Origin: Escallonia rubra
Taxonomy: Eukaryota > Streptophyta > Magnoliopsida > Escalloniales > Escalloniaceae
Assembly: GCA_033065855.1 (NCBI GenBank)
Contig: JAVXUO010001766.1
Span: 186,001 to 250,000 of the forward strand
Direction of reading: 5' to 3'
Length of the DNA: 64,000 bases
Shown here: positions 10,800 through 22,705 of the stretch, one piece after another
How the letters are laid out: every line of letters begins with the position of its first letter
Position numbering within the stretch: position 1 is the stretch's first letter
Made by a program: the position numbers and the translations under genes
Notes under the pieces: model-generated
What the model saw: the letters and a program-made list of their open reading frames with translations, nothing else
What the model was told of the DNA's origin: nothing
Database searches by the model: none

Positions 10800-12290
10800 T
10801 TTGATGGACGATTAGAGGTGGAGAAAAAAAAAATTCCCCTGAAAGATCAATGCATTCTTACCAAGCCAAATATTCCAAAGAGTGAAGAAAATGATCCCCA
10901 ACTGAAGTAATAGGTTGTCTTTCTGATGGATTGGCATAGCTAACCAAGTTACAAGTCAAATGGAAACCGAGGTGGTAGGCACACTAGAAAGAAGTTGTCG
11001 GCCTAAAAGGGAATCCCAAATCAGACAAACATACGTGATGTTCATGTGTTTCAGATCGAGACAAACAGAAAGGGAAGCAATCTCTAATAGAGCAATGACG
11101 TTTAAGAAGTTTGGATGAAAGAGGTAACTGAAGATGGATAAACTGCCACAAAAACATTTTAAGTTTCTTCCAAATTGGAAGTTTCCAAAGTTTTTACCAA
11201 AGGTCAGGGGTCATACTGAGAATAAGGTTATGAAGGGGGATAAACCTATCAATTGAATATCGATATGTTGTAGATACCGGGAAAAAAATTCCCTTAACAA
11301 AAGGCTAAATATGTATGTCCGCTATCCCGTGAGGTAAATTGTTGAGGTTCAAAATTAGAGAGACCATTTCTACCGGGAAAGTATGCAAAAGGACTTCGAA
11401 TTTCCAAGTCATGATATCAGGAAAGAAAAGGTCCAAGAGGGATCGATGAGTATTCTTTCTATTACGATAATGCTGGAGAATCAAAGGTGGAACATAAGGT
11501 TGCCACCGGTCCATCCAAAAGGAAACCAATCTTTCATCCCCGCTATGCCACTGTAACCCCTGTTTGATAATACGTGGACCCACTATCAAACTTCGCCAAG
11601 TCAAAAAAGAACTTTGAGGTTGACGAGCATGAAGAAAATGATGTCGAACAAAATATCGTCCTTTGAGCACTTGAGCAACAAGGCTTTAAGGGTTAGACCA
11701 TACTTTCCAAGCTTGTTTGGTAAGTAAAGCTTGATTAAAAAGTTTAAAATCACGAAAACCCAAACCACCTAGTTGTTTAGGAAGGCACAAAGTAGGCCAT
11801 GCAACCCAATTAATAGATTTATGAGACGTTTCCCCAGACCACCAGAAACGAGCTAGGATTTGAACAAGTTGATGACAAAGAGAAACTGAAAATTTCAAAA
11901 CTGACATATAATTCACCAAAAAGAGGAAAGAACAAATTGAATAAGGGTGGCACGCCTAGCTTTATTTAAGAGGAGCGCTAACCGATCTTGGACTCGACGA
12001 ACTGAACCCCTGGAAATCTTCTTTTTTTCGAGACAAATCCAATTAAATACTCAAATATTTCCCAAACTCTCAGGTTGCAGTAAAGGCAAAACTAACTTCA
12101 ATCAAAAGACGAGTCTCAGCATTAGCATTAGAACTAATGACCAGGCTTGATTTCAACCAGTTGACACTATGCGCATACATAAGACTATAATCTCCCAATG
12201 CCTGTTTAAGAGCCTCAATATCTTTATGAATGTCCTTCCTAAGCCTGAGAAACAGGTAGATGCCATCTGCAAACATAAGATGAGAAACAG
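10800..12290 (-). pseudogene. LINE (L1-type) ORF2 remnant
   Basis: Read on the minus strand, pieces appear in the order of a plant L1 ORF2. The reverse-transcriptase segment at 12070-12276 has FADG where active enzymes have FADD. Next comes a post-RT region at 11686-11919 (ARFWW, WPTLCLPKQLGGLGFRD, LLTKQAW). A region at 11305-11670 has TWRS and a GDE-LVSFWMDRW block. A zinc-binding domain near 11030-11160 has FLWQ and a C..CL pair, and a final LWNIW-GKNAL motif lies near 10830-10875. The frames are split by frameshifts and stops. Loss of a catalytic aspartate plus the breaks indicate an old dead copy. No poly-A tail or target duplication was identified. Confidence 0.82.
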
Positions 12291-13471
12291 AAGGAGAATG
12301 TTATCCAGCTTTAAGACCAAGAAACTTCCCTTCTTGTTCACTCTCTTGTCTTTGAGTTTCATTTTTTCCCTAACATACATGTGTGTTGGTAATTCTAAGT
12401 AGCTATTGCAATAAAAGTTAAACTCGGATATCAAAAAGTAGAGTCAAATATTACTTCTTTAATTTTTTGAAGTTGTTTAAAACTTACTATCTCAAGTTTA
12501 TAGCAAAATTGCATATTCTTTTGTTTATCCTTTTTTAAGATAAGAATAAGAATATATATCATTATAAAGAGAAAAGGAATACAGCTAGTCCACTCTACTG
12601 AAGTCTTGAACACCTCAAATTCTTTAAAAAAAAATGAAAAGACAAACAAGATGACATCCACGGGAATGATCACATACAGAACAAAAAGCCACCGAACCAA
12701 ATAGCTCAGAAGGAGAAGTTAAGGACTAACCCAATTCAATTGTTAAAGACTAACCCAATTAAGTGAAAACGACACATAAACCTGTACACGATCAAACCAC
12801 TCCTACTGTTATACAGTACATCCGTACCCAGATTGACAAGCAACAGAAACAAGGACCGAAGTTAGAATAAAGACACAACCTTTTTCCCGAGCAATATGTA
12901 CAGAGTGCCAAATTCGATAGCTATTATAAGCATTGGGAGAGAAATCTAAAGTTGCATGTTAAATGTAACGGTAGTATAATGATGATAAGAAATTTCATAA
13001 TAATTGATTCATGTTGAACTACATCACGTGAGTTATCAACTTTAGAACTAAGGTCGAATCCATTTATTACTCTCTGCGAACCTTAAAAGCCGTAAATTCA
13101 GTATTTCTCTAGTATTTCAACTTAAAGCAGTCATACCTACTTTAGTTGTTATAACACCTGAAACTTAACTTACAATGTTTTTTTTTCAAAATCTATACGT
13201 ACTTGAGCAACTCAAGATGTTTGTTTGGGCAAATACAAAACGAAGTTCTAGTTTTTGTGTGGCCACCAGCAAATCATGAACTCCCATGAGAGATTGATAT
13301 TTATCTTGATATAGTTAACGATAAAAGTTAGTAAACTCGAAAAAAAAGAACAATATCATCGCTAAAACTTTTTAGAGTTATGGAACACTTGAAGGCTAAC
13401 AATTATATGCACGATCTTTTTGTATGCAAGATGAAAGTTTAGAATACATAAAATAAAAAATATATAGTAAG
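12291..13471. other. Intergenic, AT-rich; no gene seen
   Basis: Small open frames here (12153-12700) are low-complexity and show no domain. No RNA gene or terminal repeat was recognised. Confidence 0.4.
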
Positions 13472-14384
13472 TGTAACGACCCGAAAATATAAAGCTCCAT
13501 CGCCCCGAACTCCACGAGCATTAACCCACCACATCGCATCAAACCCTGTTTACTGACACATACTTCAGAGCATCTAACTAGATATCAACTCAAATTCTTC
13601 AAGATACAAGATTACAAAATAACTGCATAGACTTAAAGTAATGAAACTTAGGTTCTTTACGAACTCAAGTGCTTATAGAACGAGTTAACAATACCGACCC
13701 ACGCAGGGGTTTTACTACACAATAATGGTGGGCTCTTCAAAATCTAACCCCTTCCCAAGTATTCTACAGCTGATCATTACCCGCAGAAGAAAATCAAATG
13801 AAGGGTGAGTTTTTAAGAGCTCAGTAAAGTCGTTCAAGGAACAATCGAAGGAGTTACAAAACGACGCAAAAGTCTATTCGATATAATTTTTTGAACATCT
13901 CAAATAATTATAAATAATTTGCTGACTTTCCAATACGAATATAACAATTATAAACAGACACCAAAACGACCATTTGAAGATCATTTTCAAAGTCATCATT
14001 TTAAAATACAATTGATGATTTTTCGAAGGATTTAAAAAACGAACATAGATACTTTAAGGACAATGTGGGAAAGGGATTTAGATAATCTAATTGTTTAATC
14101 ACAATGTGGGGAATAGTTTCAACTTAATCTTTTTCGATCATATATTAAGACATTCATTTCCAATCATTTTCAAGACAATTATTGTAAGATACAACGTAAG
14201 CAAATTCAAAGAAATTGATCCCGGACAGAGGCAATGCCATTCAAGCAATGCACAGAAATTTTACACATGCATGATGTACAATAACTAACATTTTCATCGA
14301 TCAAGGGACTAGCATGCGTTCCCCGTAGGACGCAAGAAAAATAGACCTTCCTTATAACGCCTTCCTCTGAACATACCCCCAGGT
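13472..14384. repeat. LTR-like or other long repeat, left part
   Basis: It starts 'tgtaacgacccg'. The middle contains 'agggtgagtttttaagagctcagtaaag', a layout also seen, reversed, at 46000-47480. This suggests a solo LTR of a Ty3 family into which the MULE at 14396-19600 inserted; the right part would lie in 19612-20700. No coding domain confirms it, so the classification is tentative. Confidence 0.35.
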
Positions 14385-14395
14385 CAATACAAAAG

Positions 14396-14474
14396 GTTAA
14401 TTACTCACGGCACCCCTGAGGTTTACCCTAAATTACACACGAACCCCACTATCTTTGAAAATTACACTCCGCCC
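14396..14474 (+). repeat. MULE left terminal inverted repeat
   Basis: Pairs with 19522-19600 in reverse complement with a few mismatches or indels (for example acgaacccc against acggacccc). MULE ends of this length hold transposase binding sites and often the promoter; a TATA-like tatataa starts at 14537, just inside. Confidence 0.9.
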
Positions 14475-14564
14475 CAAAAATCTAGATTTTTTTGACGGGG
14501 TTAACGACTGGTCATAAAAAGACGTTTCTGCCCTCATATATAACTACATAGTGTCTCTTGGGTT

Positions 14565-17500
14565 TTGGAGGGAAATCAAGAGTTCTGGCTCTTGGGTTAT
14601 AGACTTCGAGAGAGAGGAGAGAGGGAAGTTGGTACAGAGGGAAAAACGGGATCAAAATCATTCCCATTTCTTGAAGGCTGCAAAAGCGAACCCAGCGGCG
14701 AAGACGACGACGACGACAGCCTTGAATGGTGGTACTCGAGTGAAGATCGTGGACGGTTGTACAAACACGAAGGTATGTTTTCATACCCTTTTCATCTGAT
14801 CGCAATCATTTCGTCTAGTTTCTTCGTTTTTTTTAAACTGTTATGGATGATTTTTAACAACGAAGCCTTAATTTAAGTCTCTGTTATGTTTAATCATATG
14901 CATGTTGAGTCTCTGCTGTATGTAATCATGGGCATGTTGAGTGTATGGTTATTACATGTTGAGTGTATGGTTATTGCATGTTGAGTGCATGGTTTTTGCA
15001 TGTTAAGTGTATGGTTATTGTATGTTTAGTATATGATTATTGTATGTTATATGATTATTAACAGAAAACCCTAACTAGAGCCCTACTTAGAGCCCTAATC
15101 GAAAGCCCTAAACCGAAATCCCTAAATTGAAGCCATAATCGAAAGCCCTAAAAGCCCTAAATTGAAACCCCAATTGAAAGGTCAATTGAAACCCTAATTG
15201 ACTATTTAATCAAATTGAATCACTAATCGACACTAAAATTGAAGCCCTAATTCAATTTTGTTTTCGAAACCCCAATTGACAACTCAATTGAAACCCTAAT
15301 TGACTACTTAGTCAACTTGCCCAATTAAGAACTTAAATTAAAGCCCTAATTGACAGCTTTGTTAAAGCCCTAATTGATAAATAAAATAATATTATTTCAA
15401 ATTGGCAAGTTAATTACAACCCTGTTTGACAGCTTAATTGACATCCAAGTTAACTCTCTTTGTATATACATTACAGAAATGCATACCCTGCTGGTCCACT
15501 ACTGTAACACAGCCAGAGAGATTGAGAATGTAGATCCAGACAGATACAATTACATGGACTTGCTAAGTGATGCAACTGAGCTATGTTTGAAAGACCTCCC
15601 CCCCTAGGCTAGGTTTATGCATTGACATGTACTTCATGTTGCCTGGAACTCAGGTCAGGACTGAAATAAATTATGATAAGGCTTTAGTGGACATGTTTGC
15701 ACTATATGAGAACTCTAAGGATATACATGTTTACTTAGAGACTGATAGGGCTGAACCTGGGGCAGTTTGTTATCCAGAACTAAGTAGTCAGGCAGCTAGA
15801 AATAAGGACATGAATGAAGTAGAAGAAAGTGAAGGGGACAACAGTGATGAAGAAGAAGAAAGTGAGAGGGAAATACATTTGTCTAGTGATGATTCTGAGG
15901 ACTTTGATTGGCAAGGAGTAGGAGTGAGTGAGAGTGATGAAGAGTCAGGGACTAATGATGAAGACACTGAGACAGATGATGATAAGCCAAGTGATGAAAA
16001 GTTGTCAGAATGTGATGATGATGATGAAACCCCCTTGTACAAAAGTGATGAGAATGTAGATGTGGCAACAATAAATGTAGACAGATTTATAAGTGGGAAG
16101 TTGTTTCAACACAAGGAAGGGGAAAAAATTGAACTGCATCAGGGTTTATTGTTTGAAGATGTAGATCATTTTAGGGCAACTTTGAAGGACTATACCATTG
16201 AGAATGGGTTTAAACTGGTGAGAGACAAGAATGAGAAGACAAGGGTGGATGCTCATTGTGGCAGCCCTGGATGTGCCTGGAGAATACGTGCAACCATTAT
16301 CCCTGATGGCACAACATTTAAAATTAAGAAGTGTGGCCCTGAACACACTTGTGTAATGGCCACTACTAACAAAGAAGCCAATTCCACTTGGATCTCAGAG
16401 AAGCTGTTTAAATACATTAGGGGAAATCCTGACATCAGTTTGGGTGGTCTGCAAGAATTGTTGGCTGAGAAGTTTGGTGTAGAGGCCCATAGAATGCAGC
16501 TCTATAGGGCCAAAATGAAGGCACTAGAAAAAATAGAGGGGTCTCATGCTGAGTCATACAAGAAGTTGTGGAGGTATGGGCATGAAGTGATGAGGACTAA
16601 CCCTAGTAGCTTGTTCAAGCTTGAAACTCAGAGGGTTAGTCCTAACTTGGATTTGCCTCACTTCCATAGGCTCTTCTTCTCATTTACAGCTATCCAAGAT
16701 GACTTTAGACATGCTTGTAGGCCCTTTCTTGCAGTTGATGGATGTCATCTCAAGGGGCCTTTTGGAGGTGTGTTATTGGCTACTGTGGGTCTTGATGGGA
16801 ATAATGGGTTGTTCCCTGTGGCTTTTGATGTGGTTGAGAGTGAGAACACACAGAGCTGGAGGTTTTTTCTACATCATTTATTCAGCATAATTGGGGATGG
16901 TTCTGGGGCTAAGCCATGGGTATTTATGTCCGATGGCCAAAAGGGTATTGAGAATGCCTTAGCTGAGATCATACCACATGCAAGTCACATGAGGTGTTGC
17001 AGGCATCTCTATTATAACTTCAAGGCTAAGAACACTGGCATCAAGTTGAAAGCATATTTCTGGGCTGCTGTGAAGGCATATAATGTTGACGACTTTAACC
17101 TTGCCATGTGTCAAATGAAGGACTGCTCACCAGAAGCAGCTGAGTGGTTGAGTGGGCGTAGGTTAGAGAGTTGGGCTAGGCACACTTTTCACCATGCTAT
17201 TAAGAATAAGCATGTAACTAGCAACATTGTTGAGTCCTTCAATAATTGGCTAGGGAACTTGAGAGAAAAACCTGAGCTATCTTTGGTTGATACTATTAGA
17301 ACTAGGTTGATGTCCAAGGTGCATGAAAGGTTTGAAAATGCTGCCTCTTGGGATAGTAAGGTAGCTCCCAAGATTGTGAAAAAATACAACCAAGCCATTG
17401 CTCAGTCTAGGCATTGTAACATAGTGATGTGTGCTGGGGGTACAAAATTTGAGGTGGTTGATCTTGGGAAGATGCATGCGATTGATCTTCAAAGGAGGAG

Positions 17501-18072
17501 TTGTTGTAGGGTTTGAAATATAACTGGCATACCTTGCAAGCATGCAGTAGCATGCATCAATACTAGGAGAATGGAAGTATTAGATTTTGTGGATGTATGC
17601 TACATCAGGGACACATACTTGAAGACCTATGGTGGGGTCATGCACCCAGTGCATGATGAGTCCTAATGGCAGCCTGCTCCAGGGGATCCCTTGCAACCTC
17701 CACCATTAAGAAGGTTGCCAGGAAAGCCAAGAAAAGAGAGGAAAAGGGCTGCTGATGAACCTGCTAAGGAAGGCAAGAGGTCATGCACCATAAAATGTGC
17801 AATTTGTAAGGAAATTGGGCACAACAAAAGGACTTGTCAGAGGGCACCTGTGAGAGGCATTAGTATGGGCACTGCTGCAGCTGGTGGCAGCCAAACTAGA
17901 GGCAATCAAGTGGGAGGCAGTCAAGTTAGCATGAATTTGGATGTAAGTATACTAACTGTGGTTTTGATTTTGGTTTACTGTGATTTAGTTTACTTTTGAC
18001 TAAATGTAGTTTTGAATTTTTGAACAGGGAGGACCTGCTGTGGGGGGTCCTAGTCAAGGAACCATGCCTTAG
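14565..18072 (+). pseudogene. MuDR-type MULE transposase gene, broken
   Basis: This is a cut-and-paste transposase. The main open part is 15627-17516 (629 codons). It shows an acidic linker (about residues 60-135), a Mutator DNA-binding domain (about 165-245), a MULE catalytic domain with D371, D436 and E536 in AVDG, MSDG and VESFN contexts, then the SWIM zinc finger. A probable 5' exon at 14565-14772 splices at AG/gtatgt to acag/aaatgc (exon from 15477) in frame with a PB1-like start. A last intron at 17943-18027 joins in phase to a stop at 18070-18072. Defects: a frame change at the C7 run 15598-15604, TGA at 17514-17516 inside the SWIM finger, and TAA at 17664-17666. After these a CCHC knuckle (C-x2-C-x4-H-x4-C near 17797-17838) remains in the same frame. 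The exon-1 start is uncertain because the TATA lies very close. Confidence 0.9.
15627..17516 (+). CDS. MULE transposase, longest uninterrupted part
   Basis: A 629-residue frame carrying the DNA-binding and catalytic domains of the broken transposase gene at 14565-18072. All three catalytic carboxylates are present (D371, D436, E536). It ends at TGA 17514, just after the first cysteines of the SWIM finger; the remaining half of the finger (GIPCKH) follows in frame after the stop. If translated, the product would lack a complete SWIM domain and the zinc knuckle. The ATG at 15627 is only the first available after the frame change and is probably not the original start. Confidence 0.85.
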   Translation: MYFMLPGTQVRTEINYDKALVDMFALYENSKDIHVYLETDRAEPGAVCYPELSSQAARNKDMNEVEESEGDNSDEEEESEREIHLSSDDSEDFDWQGVGVSESDEESGTNDEDTETDDDKPSDEKLSECDDDDETPLYKSDENVDVATINVDRFISGKLFQHKEGEKIELHQGLLFEDVDHFRATLKDYTIENGFKLVRDKNEKTRVDAHCGSPGCAWRIRATIIPDGTTFKIKKCGPEHTCVMATTNKEANSTWISEKLFKYIRGNPDISLGGLQELLAEKFGVEAHRMQLYRAKMKALEKIEGSHAESYKKLWRYGHEVMRTNPSSLFKLETQRVSPNLDLPHFHRLFFSFTAIQDDFRHACRPFLAVDGCHLKGPFGGVLLATVGLDGNNGLFPVAFDVVESENTQSWRFFLHHLFSIIGDGSGAKPWVFMSDGQKGIENALAEIIPHASHMRCCRHLYYNFKAKNTGIKLKAYFWAAVKAYNVDDFNLAMCQMKDCSPEAAEWLSGRRLESWARHTFHHAIKNKHVTSNIVESFNNWLGNLREKPELSLVDTIRTRLMSKVHERFENAASWDSKVAPKIVKKYNQAIAQSRHCNIVMCAGGTKFEVVDLGKMHAIDLQRRSCCRV

Positions 18073-18841
18073 CTGCTGCTAGTGTGCAGCATTTTGTGTA
18101 CATACATGGTGAAGATCATTTTGTGAAGATTACATAAACTGTACAGATTCTTTTTGTGAAGCTTATTGAAGACTTTGAAAATGGTGTTGATTGTTGTGAC
18201 TGAAGACAAAATTTTGAAGTTAAAGTCATAGTGGGAATAGGTTAACTGTAGGTTACAGTTAGGTTGACTACAATATTCAAATTGTAAACTTTAGGTTTTA
18301 GTCAACATTAATGCTTTTAATCATGTTTGTCAACATTTGGATGATGTAAACATTTGGATGATGTAAACTCTATTTGCACAATGTTAGCATTTGGATGATG
18401 AATGATGAATGGTGTTCTTAATGAGCTAATGTGTACTCAGTTTCAATATGTTGCTCAGTTTTGAGGTCTTACTTATTTGCAAAGAATGTGAAGTGGGTTA
18501 GAAGCATTGGTTAGGGCAGGTTGTGCTTGTGCTTTTGAGCATGTTGGTAGTTATGTTGGGGACTTTGTTTGTGCTTGTGCTCTTTGTGCAACGTGCACAA
18601 ACCACAAGCCCCCTTAAGAAGGCATAGATAATCCATTTGCTTAGAAAATAAATAACCAACCTCTTCATTTGCTTAGAAAATATATAACCAACATGTTCAT
18701 TTCCCTAGAAAATTTCATTGCAGCCATAGATACTTCATTCAAATATCATTACATTCATTACATGAACCCTAGAAAATTCGAGAGTACCATTTCTCTCTTA
18801 AGGCTACATTGGTTGCATTACATAACCAAACACCACATTCC
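18073..18841. other. Spacer between convergent MULE genes
   Basis: No gene is seen. It should hold the 3' untranslated ends of both genes. A short repeat 'catttggatgatgtaaac' occurs twice near 18335-18370. Confidence 0.5.
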
Positions 18842-19264
18842 TCATTTGTTAATGACAAAAACTATCATCAACATACACATCCATGAGGAAATTAAAGAAC
18901 TAATAACCAACATCTTCAACATTGCTTGATTAGACTCAATTAACTGTAATTTTTTACTCCTTACAGCTTCATTTGCCTCAAGCAAGTGCATCCTTGATTC
19001 TTCATAGGTTTCATGCCTTTGAATTTCTTCATAAACATCAGGTGAACAGATGATTGACCTTCCACTTGGCTTCAATATTTCTCTATCAGGATTGCACCAA
19101 CTAAACATGTTACAACCATCACTTGCACAAGTGAAGAACAACTTCCCCTTGCTTGACTTCTCATCAGATTCAACAATTTTAAGAATTGCTTTCTTTCTAC
19201 ACCAGCAACTTATGTAGTTAAACCTTAGATCCAACCATTCCTCACTATTTCCTGACCTTGACAT
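18842..19264 (-). CDS. GRF-type zinc-finger protein with C-terminal membrane helix
   Basis: An intact 140-residue frame inside the MULE, opposite to the transposase and close to the right terminal repeat. C20-x-C22, C46 and C51 with a K-x-F-F segment just before C46 and a following F-x-W match the GRF zinc finger, a nucleic-acid-binding fold in plant proteins and in TOP3/NEIL3/APE2-type enzymes. A helix of about 30 mostly polar residues follows (roughly 85-115). Residues about 118-138 form a hydrophobic stretch fit for a membrane anchor. I chose the start at 19264 because upstream codons to 19381 translate a CT-rich, leader-like stretch; that longer 179-residue form remains possible. Function in the element is unknown: it may be a captured host gene or an accessory factor. 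Confidence 0.8.
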   Translation of the reverse strand: MSRSGNSEEWLDLRFNYISCWCRKKAILKIVESDEKSSKGKLFFTCASDGCNMFSWCNPDREILKPSGRSIICSPDVYEEIQRHETYEESRMHLLEANEAVRSKKLQLIESNQAMLKMLVISSLISSWMCMLMIVFVINK

Positions 19265-19521
19265 TTTTTGGTTAGAAGGGAAAGAATGAAGTGAAGGAAG
19301 AAAGGGAGGAAGAAGGAGAAAGAAATGGGTCTGCAGAAGAGAAAGAGAATGAAGAAGAAGAAGAAAAACCCTAAGGGGCAAGAGGGGTTTTATTCAAGGA
19401 AAGGGAGGACAGTTTGGGGATGAAAAATCCAAAAAGTAAAGTGTCAGAGAATCTTTATACGGAGTTAGGGTCTCCGTCAATTTTGTGGGGCTCCGTGAAA
19501 TGCGGATACAAACCTGGGAGA

Positions 19522-19600
19522 GCGGAGTGTAATTTTCAAAAGATAGGGGGTCCGTGTGTAATTTAGGGTAAACCTCAGGGGTGCCGTGAGTAATTAACCC
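19522..19600 (-). repeat. MULE right terminal inverted repeat
   Basis: Reverse complement of the left end, finishing gtgagtaattaaccc immediately before the target copy caatacaaaag at 19601-19611. Confidence 0.9.
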
Positions 19601-19611
19601 CAATACAAAAG

Positions 19612-20800
19612 ACAACAATCAGAGAATCAACGAGAAATTCAATGGTTGACATGCAATAAAATCGAGCATTAACATGAATTAAATAACATATATCAATTAG
19701 GTTTTCAATGACAATCAAACATACCAATACCATTTCATCATTTAGAACTAAAAAAATAGACACAAACAAATAGCAAGAACAAATACGAACAATTATTGAA
19801 TTTAGGCACAACTATTCAGAATAAAGAATGTAAACAATTATCGAATTTGCTCCGCATGCAATAACAGGCGAGCATTAATAAGATTTTCAAATAACCAATT
19901 CAGGTTCAATGTTAGGGTTTCCTTGGAAATAATATGCTGATATCAGTGCTTATCTCAATGTTTGACAATAGTCATAAACGAATCGAAAGGATACTTATGA
20001 ACATAAGTTATCGAATGGTCCAGATATAAACCCTTACCCGGATTCGAAGTTAAGTTAGTCTAACCGGAAAGTCATTTGATTTAACTTAAACAGAACAATC
20101 CAATTATTAGAATACTGTCTATACTACGACATTATGAATTCAATACTAACTCACGCATACTCTCAGAATGGACCCCCTCACCGGGTAGATAAAATTAACA
20201 AAATGGGCCTTATGTGTAAAATTACCAAAAGCACCCCTCTCATACTTAAATCACAAAAACGTTCTTACCGTAAATACAATCACTAAAATATCTTTAGCAT
20301 ATGTGAATCATTTAAAAGTCCATTTTATAGGTACAATTACCAAAATACCTCAACTGAGTGGCAAATTATCAAAATACCCCCTGGGGATAAAAAAAAAACA
20401 TTAAAACGCTATTTTAAGCATCCTGAAGTCATTTTTGGGCTAAAAGAATATTTTAAAAAAATTTCGCTCGAAAATCCCGAACCGGTGTTCGAACCGAGCG
20501 GTTAGAAGCCAGTTCTGCTAAAAATAGTTATCGACCTTAGAATGACACAAAATATTAGAAAATCAAACGGCTCTGTAATATAAGGTTTTCCTAAATTTTT
20601 AAGATTAAACTAGCTTGATTTTCTATATTTAATAAATCAAGAATTCCTTTTAATTGATACCCTAATTTAGTGTCCTCAGCGGATGTCGAAATTCGTAAAT
20701 TTTTTCACAGCGTATTTCTCATAAAAATAATATGGATCTTTGTTTTGAACTTCGTCATGTTTTGATCTGAACTATTTATAAAAATTTGTATACAATTGTT
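19612..20800. repeat. Long repeat, right part
   Basis: AT-rich with no coding potential. It may continue the LTR-like sequence interrupted by the MULE. A passage at 20160-20400 reads as several short similar phrases ('aaaattaccaaaa', 'aaatacc'). Confidence 0.3.
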
Positions 20801-20807
20801 AACCTAA

Positions 20808-21360
20808 CCCCCCCCCCCCCCCCTCCTAGTAACAATTACAATTACTATTCACGACTAAAACCCACACTAAGTCACCTTAAACACACACACTTCATTTTCT
20901 TCACTTTGCCGAACTATATGCACACCCACAATTACACACATGATTTACACACACATCTACACCTAAACACACACATTAACACACACACACACACACTCTC
21001 TCTCTCTCTCTCTCTCTAACGTACGAAAACACACACACCCCGTCGGCAGCCCACTGAAAAACACACACAATTCACCCACTATCCTCATAAACACACACAT
21101 TAATATCACAAAACCATACCCACGATCCCCAATATACAGAGACACCCCAATATACAGAGACACACTGTCAGATAGCGCGCGCGCGCACACACTCTCTTCG
21201 CACACACTGCATGCACAGTAAAACACACACACGAGAACACACAGAACACATAGTTATACACTGAAAACATACCCACATACACGCAACAACACTCACCCTC
21301 CACCCTTCATACACCCACGCTGGACACCGCAAACACACACTGAAAACACACACCAACCGA
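20808..21360. repeat. Simple-sequence region: C16, CA and CT tracts
   Basis: A run of 16 C at 20808-20823 is followed by CA-rich sequence. A (CA)n tract runs into (CT)n at about 20980-21018, and there is a gcgcgcgcgc tract near 21176. Reading frames on both strands here are translations of the repeat and are not genes. Confidence 0.9.
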
Positions 21361-21668
21361 AAATAGGGATTACCTTTGGAAAAATCCCTCGATTTCTCTC
21401 TTCCTTTTCTCTACCCGAATCCTTGTTCTTCTTCCTCTGTTATGTTTCTTCTTCCCTTTTTTTTCTACCCGAATTTCTTTTCTGATGATGTTTTGTTTTT
21501 GTTTAACTTTATTTAGTTTCCTAAACAATTACATTAGTCACCAAATGCATGAGTAAGAGGTGGCACTCCCAAGACAAACTTTTCTACAAATTTGACACAC
21601 TAACACATACTTTTCAAAATTGAAAAATAGTCCATAAGTTTTTTAAAAAATTACAAAATGACCCCAAA

Positions 21669-22671
21669 AATAGGGTTCTGCGACCCTAGCTAACAATTTT
21701 GTGAAATCATGTTTTATCCTCTGTGTTTGGCTAGTACGCAATGTTTACATTCGAGCACAACAAATGCAGTATTCCATGATTAAAGTTCCCCACCCACCAC
21801 CCCTAGAGAACAACAATTATAAAAAACATTTTAGGAATAATATCACTAAACTCTACCAATGTCTACGTTCAAGTATATTAAATGTGGCGTTTGATGATTG
21901 AAGTTCTTTTCCTCAGGAAAAAAGAAAAAAAAACAATTTAAAAATAATATCACTAAACTCTATATGACCGTGTTTTGCCTGACTATCACTCATGCCCTTT
22001 GACCAAAACGAATGCTAACGGAATTGAATTTTTAATGAAAAAACTTTCTTACCCTCTTATCTTTACATCTCATTGCCTCTCTCTATTTTCTCTCCTCTCG
22101 TATCACCACGAGTCCAACACTAGACTCCACCATTAACAAACATTGTAATACCATCCAAATAACGCACCATCAGTCACCAAATCACCAACCCACCCCAAAC
22201 CTACCCCCACCCCCAAACCCCCCTCAACACACACACACACACACACACACATCTAGATTCAATATGGGTTTTCACTTCCTAATTCCCACTTTCTTGATTT
22301 CCATTCTTGAAAATCACTGCTCAAACATCTAGTTTTGTTTGTTGATGAAAGAAATATTGAGAACCTTAAAGATCTCCAAGCCAATCAAGCCGTTGTTGAT
22401 TTACGCGCCTACCATTCGCCTTAACAATTATACCGTCACCTCGACGCCTTAAACGTTCGCCTCCAAACCTATGTCATTCGCCTTCACGCCATGCCTTAGC
22501 CGTTCGCTTCCACCATCATGCCGCCTCAAGCATAAACTGAACATCTCAAATTCGCTGCAAATTTTTCACCAGCTGCCACTAAGATCAACCCTAAATTCCT
22601 CGCATCAGCTTGATTTCAAACTTTAGCTAGGAGAAAGAGGTGAGAAAGGAAGGGTGTATTGGCTTGGGGGA

Positions 22672-22705
<34 letters not shown>

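Larger units (their letters stand above)
14385..19611 (+). mobile_element. Mutator-like element (MULE) with target duplication
   Basis: Terminal inverted repeats of about 80 bp begin gttaattactcacggcacc at 14396 and end with the reverse complement at 19600. Direct copies of caatacaaaag flank the element at 14385-14395 and 19601-19611 (10 or 11 bp depending on where the terminal G/C run is assigned). Between them are a + strand MuDR-family transposase gene and a - strand GRF zinc-finger gene. The well-matched ends and target duplication mean a comparatively recent insertion, yet the transposase has stops. Movement would need a transposase from elsewhere. Confidence 0.93.

Noticed and set aside
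15788..16042. Serine-rich minus-strand frame
   Set aside because: It is the complement of the acidic (gat/gaa-rich) linker of the transposase.
20470..20520. tRNA-like 'ggtgttcgaacc'
   Set aside because: No D-arm, anticodon arm or acceptor stem can be drawn around it.
13472..20700. Firm call of a solo LTR around the MULE
   Set aside because: The right boundary and a target duplication could not be found, so it is listed only as a low-confidence repeat.
20786..21356. Several Thr/His- or Cys/Val-rich frames on both strands
   Set aside because: Translations of CA/CT microsatellite sequence.
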